Source: DATFDN01 sp035685165 (GTDB taxonomy: Bacteria; Pseudomonadota; Alphaproteobacteria; Acetobacterales; Acetobacteraceae). Taken from it: 64,000 nucleotides of DNA. How positions within the stretch are numbered: position 1 is the first letter of the stretch; every line of letters begins with the position of its first letter. The stretch is taken from the NCBI GenBank assembly GCA_035685165.1, contig DASRBI010000010.1:124001-188000 (forward strand), in the 5' to 3' direction. Below the pieces are notes generated by a model, which was not told where the DNA came from, did not search any database, and saw only the letters and a list, made by a program, of their open reading frames with translations. This document shows, piece after piece, positions 33,310-42,206 of this stretch. The position numbers and the translations under genes were made by a program.

Positions 33310-34398
33310 CTACCGCAGCGTCACCGTGGGTTCCGCCGACATGCCCGGCGCGAGGAAGTATTTCCGGTAATCATCTCCTTCGAAAACGATCTTCACCGGC
33401 ACGCGCTGAACGATCTTCACCCAGTTGCCGGTGGCGTTCTCGGCGGGCAGGGCGCTGAACTGCGCGCCGGTGCCGTCCTGGAAACTGTCCACCCGGCCGC
33501 GGAACGTTACCCCCGGCACAGCGTCCACCGAAATCGCAACTTTCTGGCCCGGCTTCATGCCGGCCAGCGCGGTTTCCTTGAAATCCGCCTGTACCCAAAG
33601 CTTGTCCTGAACCAGCGCGAACAGCGGCTGGCCCGCCTGCACCACGTCGCCGACATTCACCGTCCGGTGCGTCACGCGCCCTGTCACCGGCGCGGTGATC
33701 GTGGCGTAGGAGAGTTGCAGTCGTGCCTGCTCCACCGTCGCCTCCGCCTGTTTCACGCCAGCCTGGGCGGCAGCAACCGCCGCCTTCGCGACCCCGATCT
33801 GCGCGCGTGCGCCCTCTACCGCTTGATTCGCGGCGGCGAGCTTTGCCGTATCGGCGCGGTATGCCGCGTCCACCTGGTCGCGCTGCTGCTGCGTGACGGC
33901 CGCGGGGTTGAGGTGCTGGAAGCGTTCGTAGTCCTTGCGCGCCTGCGTGAGATCGGCCTGCGCGACCGCCACGTTCGCCTGCGCCTGATCGAGATCGGCT
34001 TGCCGCGACTGCACTTGGGCCTCGGCTTGCGTGAGCTGGCTTTGCGCGCTCGCCTGCTGTGCGAGCGCCTGATCGAGGCGCGCCTCTAGATCGCGCGGAT
34101 CGAGCTCGACCAGCTTCTGTCCCTCTGTCACGTGCTGATTGTCAGCGAACAGGATCGCGACCACCCGGCCTGTCACCTGCGGCGCGACCTGTGTCGCGTT
34201 GCCGGCGATGCGGGCGTCGTCGGTGCTGACAATGCCGCGCGTGCTGAACCAGTACCAAATGCCGCCGCCGATCACGACCAGCGCCGCGAGGACCGCGAGC
34301 GGAATCAGCCAGCGAGGCCAGCCCTGCCCCTGGTCCTCGTTCCGCTCTGCCTCGTCGCGGCCGAGACGTTCCGTCTCGGTGCGGGCGTCCATGTCCAT
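33310..34398 (-). CDS. HlyD/EmrA family membrane fusion protein
   Basis: This 362-residue adaptor has a cytoplasmic N-terminus rich in charge, one transmembrane helix (residues about 30-52) and a first lipoyl half with ARIAGNATQVAPQVTGRV. A coiled coil of Gln/Ala repeats covers residues about 95-210. The second half has ITAPVTGRVTHRTVNVGDVV. It bridges the EmrB-type permease and an outer-membrane channel. It is transcribed just before that permease. Confidence 0.93.
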   Translation of the reverse strand: MDMDARTETERLGRDEAERNEDQGQGWPRWLIPLAVLAALVVIGGGIWYWFSTRGIVSTDDARIAGNATQVAPQVTGRVVAILFADNQHVTEGQKLVELDPRDLEARLDQALAQQASAQSQLTQAEAQVQSRQADLDQAQANVAVAQADLTQARKDYERFQHLNPAAVTQQQRDQVDAAYRADTAKLAAANQAVEGARAQIGVAKAAVAAAQAGVKQAEATVEQARLQLSYATITAPVTGRVTHRTVNVGDVVQAGQPLFALVQDKLWVQADFKETALAGMKPGQKVAISVDAVPGVTFRGRVDSFQDGTGAQFSALPAENATGNWVKIVQRVPVKIVFEGDDYRKYFLAPGMSAEPTVTLR

Positions 34399-34508
34399 TC
34401 AGTCACCGGACCGTTCCATGTCCCCGCCAAGTGGGCAGGCGCCCCGCGGGCTCAAGATCCGCGCCGGCGCATCCCGGGTCACGATCGCGGCGGCGTGCAC
34501 GGCGCCAC

Positions 34509-35708
34509 TCAGCCCGCCAGTGCCATCTCCCGCATCCGGTTGCTGCCGTCGCGTACGGTGAAGAAGATGTCGGTGGTGATCTCGTCCACGCTCCGGCAGC
34601 CCGTATAGGCCATCGTGTTGTCGAGCTCCTTGCGGAGTATCCCGATCGCGTGCGCCGCGCCAGCCTGCCCGCCGACCGCCGTGCCGTACAGCGTAGCGCG
34701 CCCGGTCAGCACCGCCTTCGCGCCGAGCGCTAGCGCCTTGGCGATGTCGGAGCCGCGGCGGATGCCCGAATCGAGGATCACCGTCAGCCGCTCGCCCACC
34801 GCCTCGGCGATCTCCGGTAGGACGTCGATCGAGGCGACGGCGCTATCCATGTTGCGCCCGCCATGGTTGGAGACAATCAACCCATCGACGCCGTATTCGA
34901 TCGCCCGCACCGCGTCGTCGGGGCGGTTGATGCCCTTCAGCATCAGGATGCCGGGCCATTTGTCGCGGAAGATCCGGATGTCGTCCCAGCTCAGATTGTC
35001 CTGCCGCATCACCTCCTTGGTGCCGGGATCGCCGACCACGGGGCGGCGGTATGGATCGGGATAATTCTCGTAGCGCGGCATCCCGATGGTGCGGAAATAT
35101 TTGGCGAGCACGGTGGCCGACCACCAGGGATGCAGCGCGACATCCAGCGCGAAGCGCGGGTTGACATGGAACGGCGTGGCGAAGCCGTTGCGGGTATTGT
35201 ATTCGCGGTTCGGCGAGACGATCGTGTCGGTCGTCACGATCAGCGCCTCGAAACCGGCGCGGTGCGCGCGCTCGATGAGCTGGTAGGAAAGCTCGCGCTG
35301 CTTCCACACGTAAAGCTGGAACCAGAGGCGTCCGCCCGCCTCCTTGGCGATCTTCTCCATCGAAGTCATCGCGCCGGTCGCCAGCGTGAACGGGATCTTG
35401 GCGGCCGCGGCCGCCTTGGCAAGCTCGAGCTCGCCCTCGTGCCAGCACAGCCCCGCCGCGCCGGTCGGCGCGATGGCGAGCGGCATGGCGGCGGGCTTTC
35501 CGAACAGCTCGGTTGCCATGCTGCGGGTGGACACGTCGGTCAGCGCGCGGTGGCGGAGCTTGATCTTCTCGAACGCGGCCCGATTGTTCCTGAGTGCCAC
35601 CTCATCCTCGGTGCCGCGATCAACGAACTCGAACACGCCGCGCGGCAGGCGCCGTTTCGCCGCGAGGCGAAGGTCGTTGACATTGTAGCAGCGATCGAGC
35701 GCGGACAT
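34509..35708 (-). CDS. FMN-dependent alpha-hydroxy acid dehydrogenase
   Basis: This 399-residue protein has the family start (YNVNDLRLAAKRRLPRGVFEFVDRG), the FMN-binding APTGAAGL segment and the catalytic-histidine motif VSNHGGR (normally followed by QLD, here NMD). The end has DSGIRRGSDIAKALALGAKAVLTGR. Family members oxidise L-lactate, mandelate or glycolate at the membrane. The exact substrate is open. The start ATG 35708 is confirmed by the family N-terminus; the same frame continues open far upstream, antisense to the next gene, without meaning. Confidence 0.9.
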   Translation of the reverse strand: MSALDRCYNVNDLRLAAKRRLPRGVFEFVDRGTEDEVALRNNRAAFEKIKLRHRALTDVSTRSMATELFGKPAAMPLAIAPTGAAGLCWHEGELELAKAAAAAKIPFTLATGAMTSMEKIAKEAGGRLWFQLYVWKQRELSYQLIERAHRAGFEALIVTTDTIVSPNREYNTRNGFATPFHVNPRFALDVALHPWWSATVLAKYFRTIGMPRYENYPDPYRRPVVGDPGTKEVMRQDNLSWDDIRIFRDKWPGILMLKGINRPDDAVRAIEYGVDGLIVSNHGGRNMDSAVASIDVLPEIAEAVGERLTVILDSGIRRGSDIAKALALGAKAVLTGRATLYGTAVGGQAGAAHAIGILRKELDNTMAYTGCRSVDEITTDIFFTVRDGSNRMREMALAG

Positions 35709-35849
35709 GACGACGTTCCCTGTTCTTGGTCCCGGGCTGGCGGATGCTAACTTCGTTCGCGTCCGCGCCCAACCCCCGGCGGGCATTGACGCTTGCCGTC
35801 CGCCGCCTAGCCTGCCGCCCGCCTTCCAGCCATTCGGGAGACCGCCAGC

Positions 35850-38165
35850 ATGACGAAATTCGGCCTTGCCCAGCCCGTCCGTCGCGTGGAGGACCCGCGA
35901 CTCCTGCTCGGCCGGGGGCGGTACACCGACGACATCACGCTGCCCGGAATGCTGGCGGGCCACGTGCTCCGCAGCCCGCATGCGGCGGCGCGGATCAGGC
36001 GGATCGACACCGCGGCGGCGGGGAAGCTGCCCGGCGTGCAGGCGATCTACACCGCGGCGGACCTCAAGAGCGACGGCATCGGCACGCTGCCCTGCGCGGT
36101 CACGCTGACCAACCGCAACGGCTCGGAGATGGCCGCGCCGCCGCGCCCGGTGCTGGCGGACGGCGCGGTGCACCACGTCGGCGATCCGGTGGCGTTCATC
36201 GTTGCCGACACGGCGCAGGCGGCGAAGGATGCCGCCGAGGCAATCATCGTGGACTACGACGTGGTGCCCGCCGTCACCGATCCCGAGCGCGCAATGGATA
36301 AAGACGCGCCGCGCGTCTGGCCCGACATCGCGCACAACATTTCGTTCGACTGGGAGATCGGCGACAAAGCCGCCACCGAGCGTCTGTTCGGGCAGGCGGC
36401 GAAGGTCGTGCGTCTGAAGGTGGTCAACAACCGCATCGTGGTGTCCTCGATGGAGGCACGCGCGGCCATCGCCGATTACGACGCCGCATCCGGCCGCTGG
36501 ACGCTCTACGCGAACACACAGGGCGGATGGCTGGTGAAGAACCTGATCGCTCCGCTGTTCGGCGTCGAGCCAGACAAGTTCCGCATCGTCACGCCCGACG
36601 TGGGCGGCGGCTTCGGCATGAAGCTCTTTCTTTACCCCGAGCATGTGCTGACGTGCTACGCCGCGCGCAAGCTCGGTCATGCGGTCAAATGGGCCGCCGA
36701 TCGCGGCGAGGCGTTCCTGTGCGACACGCAGGGCCGCGACAACGTGACGTTGGGCGAGGTCGCGCTGGATGCTGACGGAAAGGTGCTGGCGCTGCGGACG
36801 CGCAACATCGCCAACATGGGCGCCTATCTTTCCAACTTCGCGCCCTACATCCCGACCTATGCCGGCACCAGCGTGCTGGCGAGCGTGTACGGCTTTCAGG
36901 CCATCTATGCCAACGTGATCGGCGTATTCACCAACACGGTGCCGGTCGATGCCTACCGGGGTGCGGGACGGCCGGAGAGCAATTACCTGATCGAGCGGCT
37001 GATGGACACGGCGGCACGCGAATTGGGCGTGGACCGCGTGGAGTTCCGCCGCCGCAACATGGTGCCGCCGTCGGCGATGCCGCACGATACGCCCGTGGGC
37101 AAAAGCTACGACAGCGGCGATTTCCGCCGTGTGCTGGATGAGGCGATGCAGCGCGCCGACTACGCCGGCTTCGCGGCGCGGCGGGCGGAGGCGCGGCGGC
37201 GTGGCAAGCGGCGCGGCTTCGGTTTCTCGTACTACCTGGAAGCGACCGGGGGCGATCCCACCGAGCGCGCCGAGATCCGCTTCGCCGAGGGCGGCTTCGT
37301 CGATGTTTATGTCGGCACACAATCGACCGGGCAAGGGCACGAGACCGCCTATGTGCAGCTTGTCTCGAACAAGCTCGGGATCGATGCCGAGAAAATCCGC
37401 ATCCGCCAGGGCGATACCGACGAAATCCCGGTGGGCGGCGGCACCGGCGGCGCGCGCAGCCTCTATTCCGAGGGGCAGGCGATCCTGGTCACGACCGACG
37501 CCGTGATCGAGAAGGGAACGCAGGCGGCAGCCGATCTGCTGGAGGCGGCACCCGGCGACATCGCCTTCCGGGACGGGCGCTTCACGATTGTCGGCACCGA
37601 CCGCAGCATCGACATCATGCAGCTTGCCGAGACGCAGCGCATGAAGGCGGCGCGCGGCGAGCAGGCGGTGACGCTCGATGCCGCCGAGGTGGCGGAGATC
37701 AAGGCGCACACCTTCCCGAACGGCTGCCATGTCGCCGAGGTCGAGGTCGATCCCGAAACAGGTACGATCGAGATCGTGCGCTATCTGGTGTGCGACGACG
37801 TCGGCAAGGCGGTGAACCCGCTGATCGTGCGCGGGCAGGTGCATGGCGGTGTGGCGCAGGGCTTCGGCCAGGCGGTGAAGGAGCGCACCGCCTATGACCC
37901 CGACTCGGGTCAGCTTCTTTCAGGCAGCTTCACCGATTATGCGCTCCCGCGCGCCGATGATCTGCCGGATATCGAGGTGGAGCTGATCGAAGTGCCCTGC
38001 GCCACTAACCCGCTCGGCGTGAAGGGCGCGGGCGAAGCGGGTGCAGTGGGCAGCCCGCCGGCGGTGATCAACGCGGTGCTGGACGCCCTTGCCGAGGACG
38101 GGGTCGCGCACATCGACATGCCCGCCACGCCCGAGACCGTCTGGCGCGCGCTGCACGCGGCCTGA
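35850..38165 (+). CDS. xanthine dehydrogenase / CO dehydrogenase large-subunit family, form II
   Basis: This 771-residue molybdopterin subunit has the start VEDPRLLLGRGRYTDDI. The active-site loop is AYRGAGRPES, which marks form II rather than true CO dehydrogenase (AYxCSFR). It also has TGGARSLYSEGQAI and the terminal GVKGAGEAGAVGSPPAVINAV with the catalytic glutamate. Partners with 2Fe-2S and FAD domains are normally adjacent but are absent here. The gene is divergent from the hydroxyacid dehydrogenase. Substrate could be an aldehyde or N-heterocycle. Confidence 0.9.
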   Translation: MTKFGLAQPVRRVEDPRLLLGRGRYTDDITLPGMLAGHVLRSPHAAARIRRIDTAAAGKLPGVQAIYTAADLKSDGIGTLPCAVTLTNRNGSEMAAPPRPVLADGAVHHVGDPVAFIVADTAQAAKDAAEAIIVDYDVVPAVTDPERAMDKDAPRVWPDIAHNISFDWEIGDKAATERLFGQAAKVVRLKVVNNRIVVSSMEARAAIADYDAASGRWTLYANTQGGWLVKNLIAPLFGVEPDKFRIVTPDVGGGFGMKLFLYPEHVLTCYAARKLGHAVKWAADRGEAFLCDTQGRDNVTLGEVALDADGKVLALRTRNIANMGAYLSNFAPYIPTYAGTSVLASVYGFQAIYANVIGVFTNTVPVDAYRGAGRPESNYLIERLMDTAARELGVDRVEFRRRNMVPPSAMPHDTPVGKSYDSGDFRRVLDEAMQRADYAGFAARRAEARRRGKRRGFGFSYYLEATGGDPTERAEIRFAEGGFVDVYVGTQSTGQGHETAYVQLVSNKLGIDAEKIRIRQGDTDEIPVGGGTGGARSLYSEGQAILVTTDAVIEKGTQAAADLLEAAPGDIAFRDGRFTIVGTDRSIDIMQLAETQRMKAARGEQAVTLDAAEVAEIKAHTFPNGCHVAEVEVDPETGTIEIVRYLVCDDVGKAVNPLIVRGQVHGGVAQGFGQAVKERTAYDPDSGQLLSGSFTDYALPRADDLPDIEVELIEVPCATNPLGVKGAGEAGAVGSPPAVINAVLDALAEDGVAHIDMPATPETVWRALHAA

Positions 38166-38299
38166 CTCGCCGCGCCGTGATCGGCATGGCGCGGATTTCG
38201 CCGCGTGCTTAAGTCGCATTAAGGGCGTCGGATGCCGCGCGCGCGTGCCTTGCGTTAGGGTGCGCGCCGCCCACCTCGCGACCAGAGAGGTTCGTGGCG

Positions 38300-38530
38300 A
38301 TGGGCGAATTTAGCATTTGGCATTGGCTGATCGTGCTGGCGGTGGTGCTGCTCTTGTTCGGCGGCGGGCGGGTGAGCGGGCTGATGGGCGATCTCGCCAA
38401 GGGCATTAAGGCATTTAAGAAGAATATCGCCGACGAGGATGCTGCCCCAGCGCCGCGGATCGAACCGCCGGCCGGGCCAGTTGTGCACGCGGCACCGGCG
38501 GAGCCGGCCCGGGATAAAGTGGCGCTCTGA
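38300..38530 (+). CDS. tatA: Sec-independent translocase subunit TatA
   Basis: This 76-residue protein has one N-terminal helix (SIWHWLIVLAVVLLLFGGGRV) followed by an amphipathic helix (GLMGDLAKGIKAFKKNI) and a Pro/Ala-rich tail. TatA forms the pore for folded proteins with twin-arginine signals. The usual FG-x-x-K/R-hinge is FGGGRV. No tatB or tatC is adjacent. The substrate-binding protein at 48-49 kb carries a Tat-like signal. Confidence 0.92.
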   Translation: MGEFSIWHWLIVLAVVLLLFGGGRVSGLMGDLAKGIKAFKKNIADEDAAPAPRIEPPAGPVVHAAPAEPARDKVAL

Positions 38531-38548
38531 GTCAACCTCGCTGGCGCA

Positions 38549-38585
38549 GGAGGTTGCGGGGCGGGGCGCTTCGCCCGTCACCTCC
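38549..38585 (+). terminator. GC-rich stem-loop after tatA
   Basis: GGAGGT (38549-38554) pairs with ACCTCC (38580-38585), and inside it GGGCG (38564-38568) pairs with CGCCC (38572-38576). There is no T-run, so termination is uncertain, but the position 19 bases after the tatA stop fits. Confidence 0.4.
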
Positions 38586-38664
38586 GATCCGCCGCAGCCG
38601 AGTCCTGCCCCCATCATCGCCGTGATCGTGCGGCATGGTGACAGCGCCCGGCGGCGCGGGTTGA

Positions 38665-39579
38665 ATGGGGCAGATGGATATCGGCATCCCCGAAACCGCG
38701 CTCCGCGAGAGGCCCGCCCCGGTCGTGGTCCGCCGCCCGCCGGTGCAAACGGTGCCGGTGGTGTTCGCCTCTCCCCATTCCGGCCGCATATACAGCCCGG
38801 AGTTCCTGGCTGCCGCCCGGCTCGACCCGCTGAGCCTCAGGCGCAGTGAGGACAGTTTCGTCGATGAGCTGTTCGTCGACGCGCCGCTCTACGGCGCCCC
38901 ACTCCTGACGGCGCATTTTCCCCGCGCCTGGTGCGACGTGAACCGCGAGCCGTGGGAACTCGATCCGGCGATGTTCGAGGACGCGCTGCCCGATTGGGTG
39001 AACAGCGCGAGCCCCCGCGTGGGCGCGGGGCTCGGCACGATCGCGCGCGTAGTGGCGACCGGCGAGGCGATCTATCGCCGCAAGCTCCGCTTCGCCGAGG
39101 CCGAGGCGCGGGTGCGCGAATGCTGGCAGCCCTACCACGAGACGCTGGCGGCGCTGATCGGCGGCACGCGGGCGACGTTCGGGGCCTGCCTCTTGATCGA
39201 CTGCCACTCCATGCCGGCCTGCGCCGGCGCGCGCGGTGCCGCCGACTTCGTGCTGGGCGATGCGCACGGCACCGCTTGCGCCCCCGCCATCACCCGCGCC
39301 GTCGAACAGACGCTGGCGGCGATGGGCTACTCCGTGCGCCGGAACGACCCGTACGCGGGTGGCTACATCACCCGCCACTACGGCCGCCCCCGCGAGAACG
39401 TGCATGCGCTGCAGCTCGAGGTGGCGCGGCCGCTCTATATGGACGAAGGGCGGATCCAGAAGCTCGTGCGGTTCTCGGCCTTGCAGCGGGCCATCAGCAA
39501 CCTGGTGTCCGACATCACCGAGCGCGCGGCGTCACTGATGGGTGATCCGTGCGCCGGCGGGGTGCCGCGTTCCAGTTAA
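38665..39579 (+). CDS. N-formylglutamate amidohydrolase
   Basis: This 304-residue protein has the family motifs VVFASPHSGRIYSPEFL, RSEDSFVDELF, FPRAWCDVNREPWELDPAMF, IDCHSMP and the C-terminal HALQLEVARPLYMDE. The enzyme releases formate from N-formylglutamate in histidine degradation (HutG type). No hut genes are nearby. The ATG at 38674 is an alternative start. It is convergent with the serine hydrolase gene, overlapping by 4 bases. Confidence 0.92.
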   Translation: MGQMDIGIPETALRERPAPVVVRRPPVQTVPVVFASPHSGRIYSPEFLAAARLDPLSLRRSEDSFVDELFVDAPLYGAPLLTAHFPRAWCDVNREPWELDPAMFEDALPDWVNSASPRVGAGLGTIARVVATGEAIYRRKLRFAEAEARVRECWQPYHETLAALIGGTRATFGACLLIDCHSMPACAGARGAADFVLGDAHGTACAPAITRAVEQTLAAMGYSVRRNDPYAGGYITRHYGRPRENVHALQLEVARPLYMDEGRIQKLVRFSALQRAISNLVSDITERAASLMGDPCAGGVPRSS

Positions 39580-40733
39580 ACGATCCGATAGACTGCCCGC
39601 TCGAAGCGGTCGAGCAGCCCGAGCACGATCGGATCGCCGAACGGCAGGATCGGCGTGAAGATCGCGCCCGCCACCTGTCGCACCGGGTCGAGCCAGTAAT
39701 ATGTGTTGTTGATGCCGGCCCAGGTGACGCTGCCGGCGGAACGCGCGCCCTGGATCGCCTCCTCGTTGATGAGGAAACTCAATCCCCAGCCCTTCTTCAC
39801 GCCAGGAAAGAACTCGACATCGTTCGAGGACTCCGGAACCGACGACCGCATCGGTTCCACCTCCACGCCTGCCGGCAGATGGTTGCGGAGCATGTCGCGC
39901 ACCGTTGCCTCGGCCAGCACGCGCGCGCCGCTCGCCGCACCGCCGCGCAGCAGCATTTGCAGGAAGCGCATGTAGTCGCGTGCGGTGGAATGCAGCCCGC
40001 CGCCGCCGGGAAAGAACTCGCGCGGCGTGTTGCTCGGCAACTGGACCGGCACCAGCCCCTCCGGCCTGCGCGCATGGACCGTCGCGAGCCGCGGTGCCAT
40101 CGCCGGCCGCACCAGATAGCTCGTGTCCGTCATGCCGAGCGGGGCGAAGATCCGGTTCTGGAACACCGTTTCCAGATCGGCGCCGGCAACGGCCTCCACC
40201 ATGCGCCCGGCCCAGTCGATCCCGATGCTGTATTGCCAGCGCGTGCCGGGATCGAAGGTGAGCGGCGCCTTGAGGCTCGCGAGCTTGCCAGAGCGCGGCG
40301 CCGGCAATCCGGTTTCCCGGTGATAACGGCAGAGATCGGCGTTCCATACGTCGTAGCCGAAGCCGGAGCTGTGGGTGAGCAGTGTCCGCAGCGTCACCTC
40401 GCCTCGCGCCGGCCGGAGCTGCGGCTTTCCATCAGCGGCGAAGCCTTCCAGCACCTGCGGCGTTCCGAGCTCCGGCACCACCTCGCGCGCCGGCTGATCG
40501 AGCGCGAGCTTGCCCTGTTCGACGAGCTGCATCGCCGCCGCCGCGGTGATCGCCTTGGTCATCGAGGCGATGCGGAACACGGTGTCCAGCGTCATCGGCG
40601 CGGGTTCTCCAAGCCGGCGCACGCCGAACGCGCCCTCGTAGATCACCCGGTCGGGCGTGGCCGCGATCGCCACCACGCCGGGCACCGCGCCCGCCGCAAC
40701 CGCCTCGCTCAGCACCGTGTCGGCTTCGTGCAT
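39576..40733 (-). CDS. serine hydrolase, class C beta-lactamase-like family
   Basis: This 385-residue protein has the nucleophile motif SMTK (RIASMTKAITAAAAMQLVEQGKL), the second motif YSIG (WQYSIGIDW) and a late WAGINNTYYWLDP segment in place of KTG. Such proteins are esterases or D-aminopeptidases rather than resistance enzymes. No signal peptide is apparent, so it is probably cytoplasmic. ATG 40733 is preferred over an upstream in-frame GTG. Confidence 0.88.
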   Translation of the reverse strand: MHEADTVLSEAVAAGAVPGVVAIAATPDRVIYEGAFGVRRLGEPAPMTLDTVFRIASMTKAITAAAAMQLVEQGKLALDQPAREVVPELGTPQVLEGFAADGKPQLRPARGEVTLRTLLTHSSGFGYDVWNADLCRYHRETGLPAPRSGKLASLKAPLTFDPGTRWQYSIGIDWAGRMVEAVAGADLETVFQNRIFAPLGMTDTSYLVRPAMAPRLATVHARRPEGLVPVQLPSNTPREFFPGGGGLHSTARDYMRFLQMLLRGGAASGARVLAEATVRDMLRNHLPAGVEVEPMRSSVPESSNDVEFFPGVKKGWGLSFLINEEAIQGARSAGSVTWAGINNTYYWLDPVRQVAGAIFTPILPFGDPIVLGLLDRFERAVYRIV

Positions 40734-40788
40734 CTCCGCCCCCACCCTATGGTGTCCGGGACCTTAGCCGGAACTGGAAGGAAGAACG

Positions 40789-41076
40789 ATGCTGCTTGCC
40801 CTGTTCGCCCTCCTGCTGTTCCAGCTCGTCGGCGAAGCTGCCGCGCGCGGCTTCGGCCTGCCGATACCGGGGCCGGTAAGCGGGTTCGTGCTTCTGGCGG
40901 CGGCGCTCGCCGCCTCGCGCAGGCTGCGGCGGAACGTGGAGCCCGCCGCGACGGGGCTTTTGCAGCATCTCTTGCTTTTGTTCGTGCTGGCGGCGACAGG
41001 GGTGATCCAGCAATGGGGCCTGCTGCGCGCCGCGGCGCTGCCCAGCACCACCGTGGCCGGGCCGAGCATGAAATGA
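40789..41076 (+). pseudogene. CidA/LrgA family protein, C-terminally truncated by an inversion
   Basis: The first 80 residues match CidA/LrgA membrane proteins: LLALFALLLFQLVGEAAARG, GLPIPGPVSGFVLL and LLQHLLLLFVLAATGVIQQWGLL. From about 41030 the frame runs into sequence that is antisense to an lrgB fragment and stops at 41076. The last 25-35 residues of the family, including the final membrane helix, are missing. CidA/LrgA proteins are holin-like or transport small metabolites with LrgB. Confidence 0.78.
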
Positions 41077-41165
41077 ACGAACTGCGCGCCGGCGAAGTAG
41101 GTTTCGTCTCTCGTGCCGGTGACATGCAGCAGCGGCACGATGAGCGCCACCGAAACCAGCACCGC
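41034..41165 (-). pseudogene. inverted fragment of LrgB/CidB
   Basis: The minus strand encodes AVLVSVALIVPLLHV followed by TGTRDETYFAGAQFVHFMLG and PATVVLG, a signature of LrgB/CidB residues about 40-80. It lies between the plus-strand lrgA-like gene and the plus-strand C-terminal lrgB fragment, with reading direction reversed. The N-terminal lrgB part and the segment joining it to the C-terminus are absent. Confidence 0.75.
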
Positions 41166-41172
41166 ACTTCCT

Positions 41173-41415
41173 GCCGTGCTTGTGCTGCTGACTGGCATTG
41201 TCGGCGCGATGGCGGTGACGCCGCTGATGAACCTGCGCGGCCTGAAAGACTATGCGGCGCGCGGCTTCGCCGCCGGGCTGGCGAGCCACGGGCTCGGCAC
41301 CGCGCGCGCGTTCCAGGTGAGCGAAACGGCCGGCACCGTCGCGGGACTGGCGTTCGCCCTGAATGCGCTGCTCACCTCGATCCTGGTCCCCGTCATTCTC
41401 GCGGCGGTGCGCTGA
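41173..41415 (+). pseudogene. C-terminal fragment of LrgB/CidB
   Basis: The plus strand encodes AVLVLLTGIVGAMAVTPLMN, RGFAAGLASHGLGTARAFQV, SETAGTVAGLAFALNALLTS and ILVPVIL, the last third of LrgB. The frame is open back to 41113 (ATG at 41140), but that lead is antisense to the inverted fragment and is not family sequence. Only about 80 of the usual 230 residues remain in this orientation. Confidence 0.8.
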
Positions 41416-41421
41416 GCCGGA

Positions 41422-42117
41422 TCATTTCTGCCCTGCCGGCGGCAAGGGCGGCAGGGCCGGAAGCTGCGGGGTGCCCGCCTGCGGCGGCGTGCCCGGCGCC
41501 GGCTCGGGCGTGGCGGCGACGGGCGGGGTAAAGGGCTGGGTCGTCGCCCCCCCATAGGGCTGCGTGGGCGGTTGCGGCGCCGCCGGCGGCGCCGGGGCAG
41601 CGGACGGCGCCTCGGCCGAATAGTCCTGCACGCACCGCAGGAACGTGCCGCCGACCAGGTTGGAGCCGGTCAGTACCATGGTCCAGGGCGGCTCGTTGCC
41701 CGACGGGAAGCTCACCGTCATCGTTTCCGCGGCTCGGAACGCCCCGATGAAACCGGCTCCGCCCGGCTGATCGAGCGTCCACCGCACCTCGGTCCCGGCG
41801 CCGGAGCCCTGAACTGTCCAGGGCACGTTTCCGGGTAGCGTCATCACCACCGGGATGGCAGTGCCGGGGGGAATCTGCCAGGTCGGACGGGCGGCGATAA
41901 ACGTGAGGCCAGGCGTGCCGATCACGCCCTCGATCTCGAAGGCGCGGCCGTCGGCGGGGTTGTTCGTCCGCATCCCGCAAACGAGGTGCCCCTGCGCGTC
42001 CTTGCCGGCGAAGGCGCTCCACCGGCCTGCCCGGTAATAGCTGGTCTCCAGTGCCCGCACGCCCGAGGACACAACAAGGCCCGCCACGGCGAGGCCGAGC
42101 CCGAACCGCATCCGCAT
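41422..42117 (-). CDS. secreted hypothetical protein with proline-rich tail
   Basis: This 231-residue protein has a signal peptide (MRMRFGLGLAVAGLVVSSGVRA) and then a compact domain (residues about 23-168) with two cysteines, HLVCGM and FLRCVQDY, which could form a disulfide. A Pro/Ala/Gln-rich tail covers residues about 170-231. The arrangement faintly recalls IalB-type periplasmic proteins, but I cannot confirm it. It is divergent from enolase. Confidence 0.6.
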   Translation of the reverse strand: MRMRFGLGLAVAGLVVSSGVRALETSYYRAGRWSAFAGKDAQGHLVCGMRTNNPADGRAFEIEGVIGTPGLTFIAARPTWQIPPGTAIPVVMTLPGNVPWTVQGSGAGTEVRWTLDQPGGAGFIGAFRAAETMTVSFPSGNEPPWTMVLTGSNLVGGTFLRCVQDYSAEAPSAAPAPPAAPQPPTQPYGGATTQPFTPPVAATPEPAPGTPPQAGTPQLPALPPLPPAGQK

Positions 42118-42206
42118 CCATGCTCTCCCGCTTGCCCGCCCTGTGGCGGTTTCCGCCCCGAAGTGATAGGCACCCGCCGTCCCGAGACAAGAACGGATGT
42201 GCGCGG

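Noticed and set aside
34509..37844. Very long minus-strand open frame running antisense through the molybdopterin gene into the hydroxyacid dehydrogenase
   Set aside because: Only the part from 35708 to 34509 has a recognisable domain; the rest is a mirror of the opposite coding strand with His/Arg/Gly-rich composition typical of GC-rich antisense frames.
39549..41531. Plus-strand open frame of about 660 codons across the serine hydrolase and lrg region
   Set aside because: Composition of a shadow frame; it crosses the inverted lrg segment without any meaningful domain.
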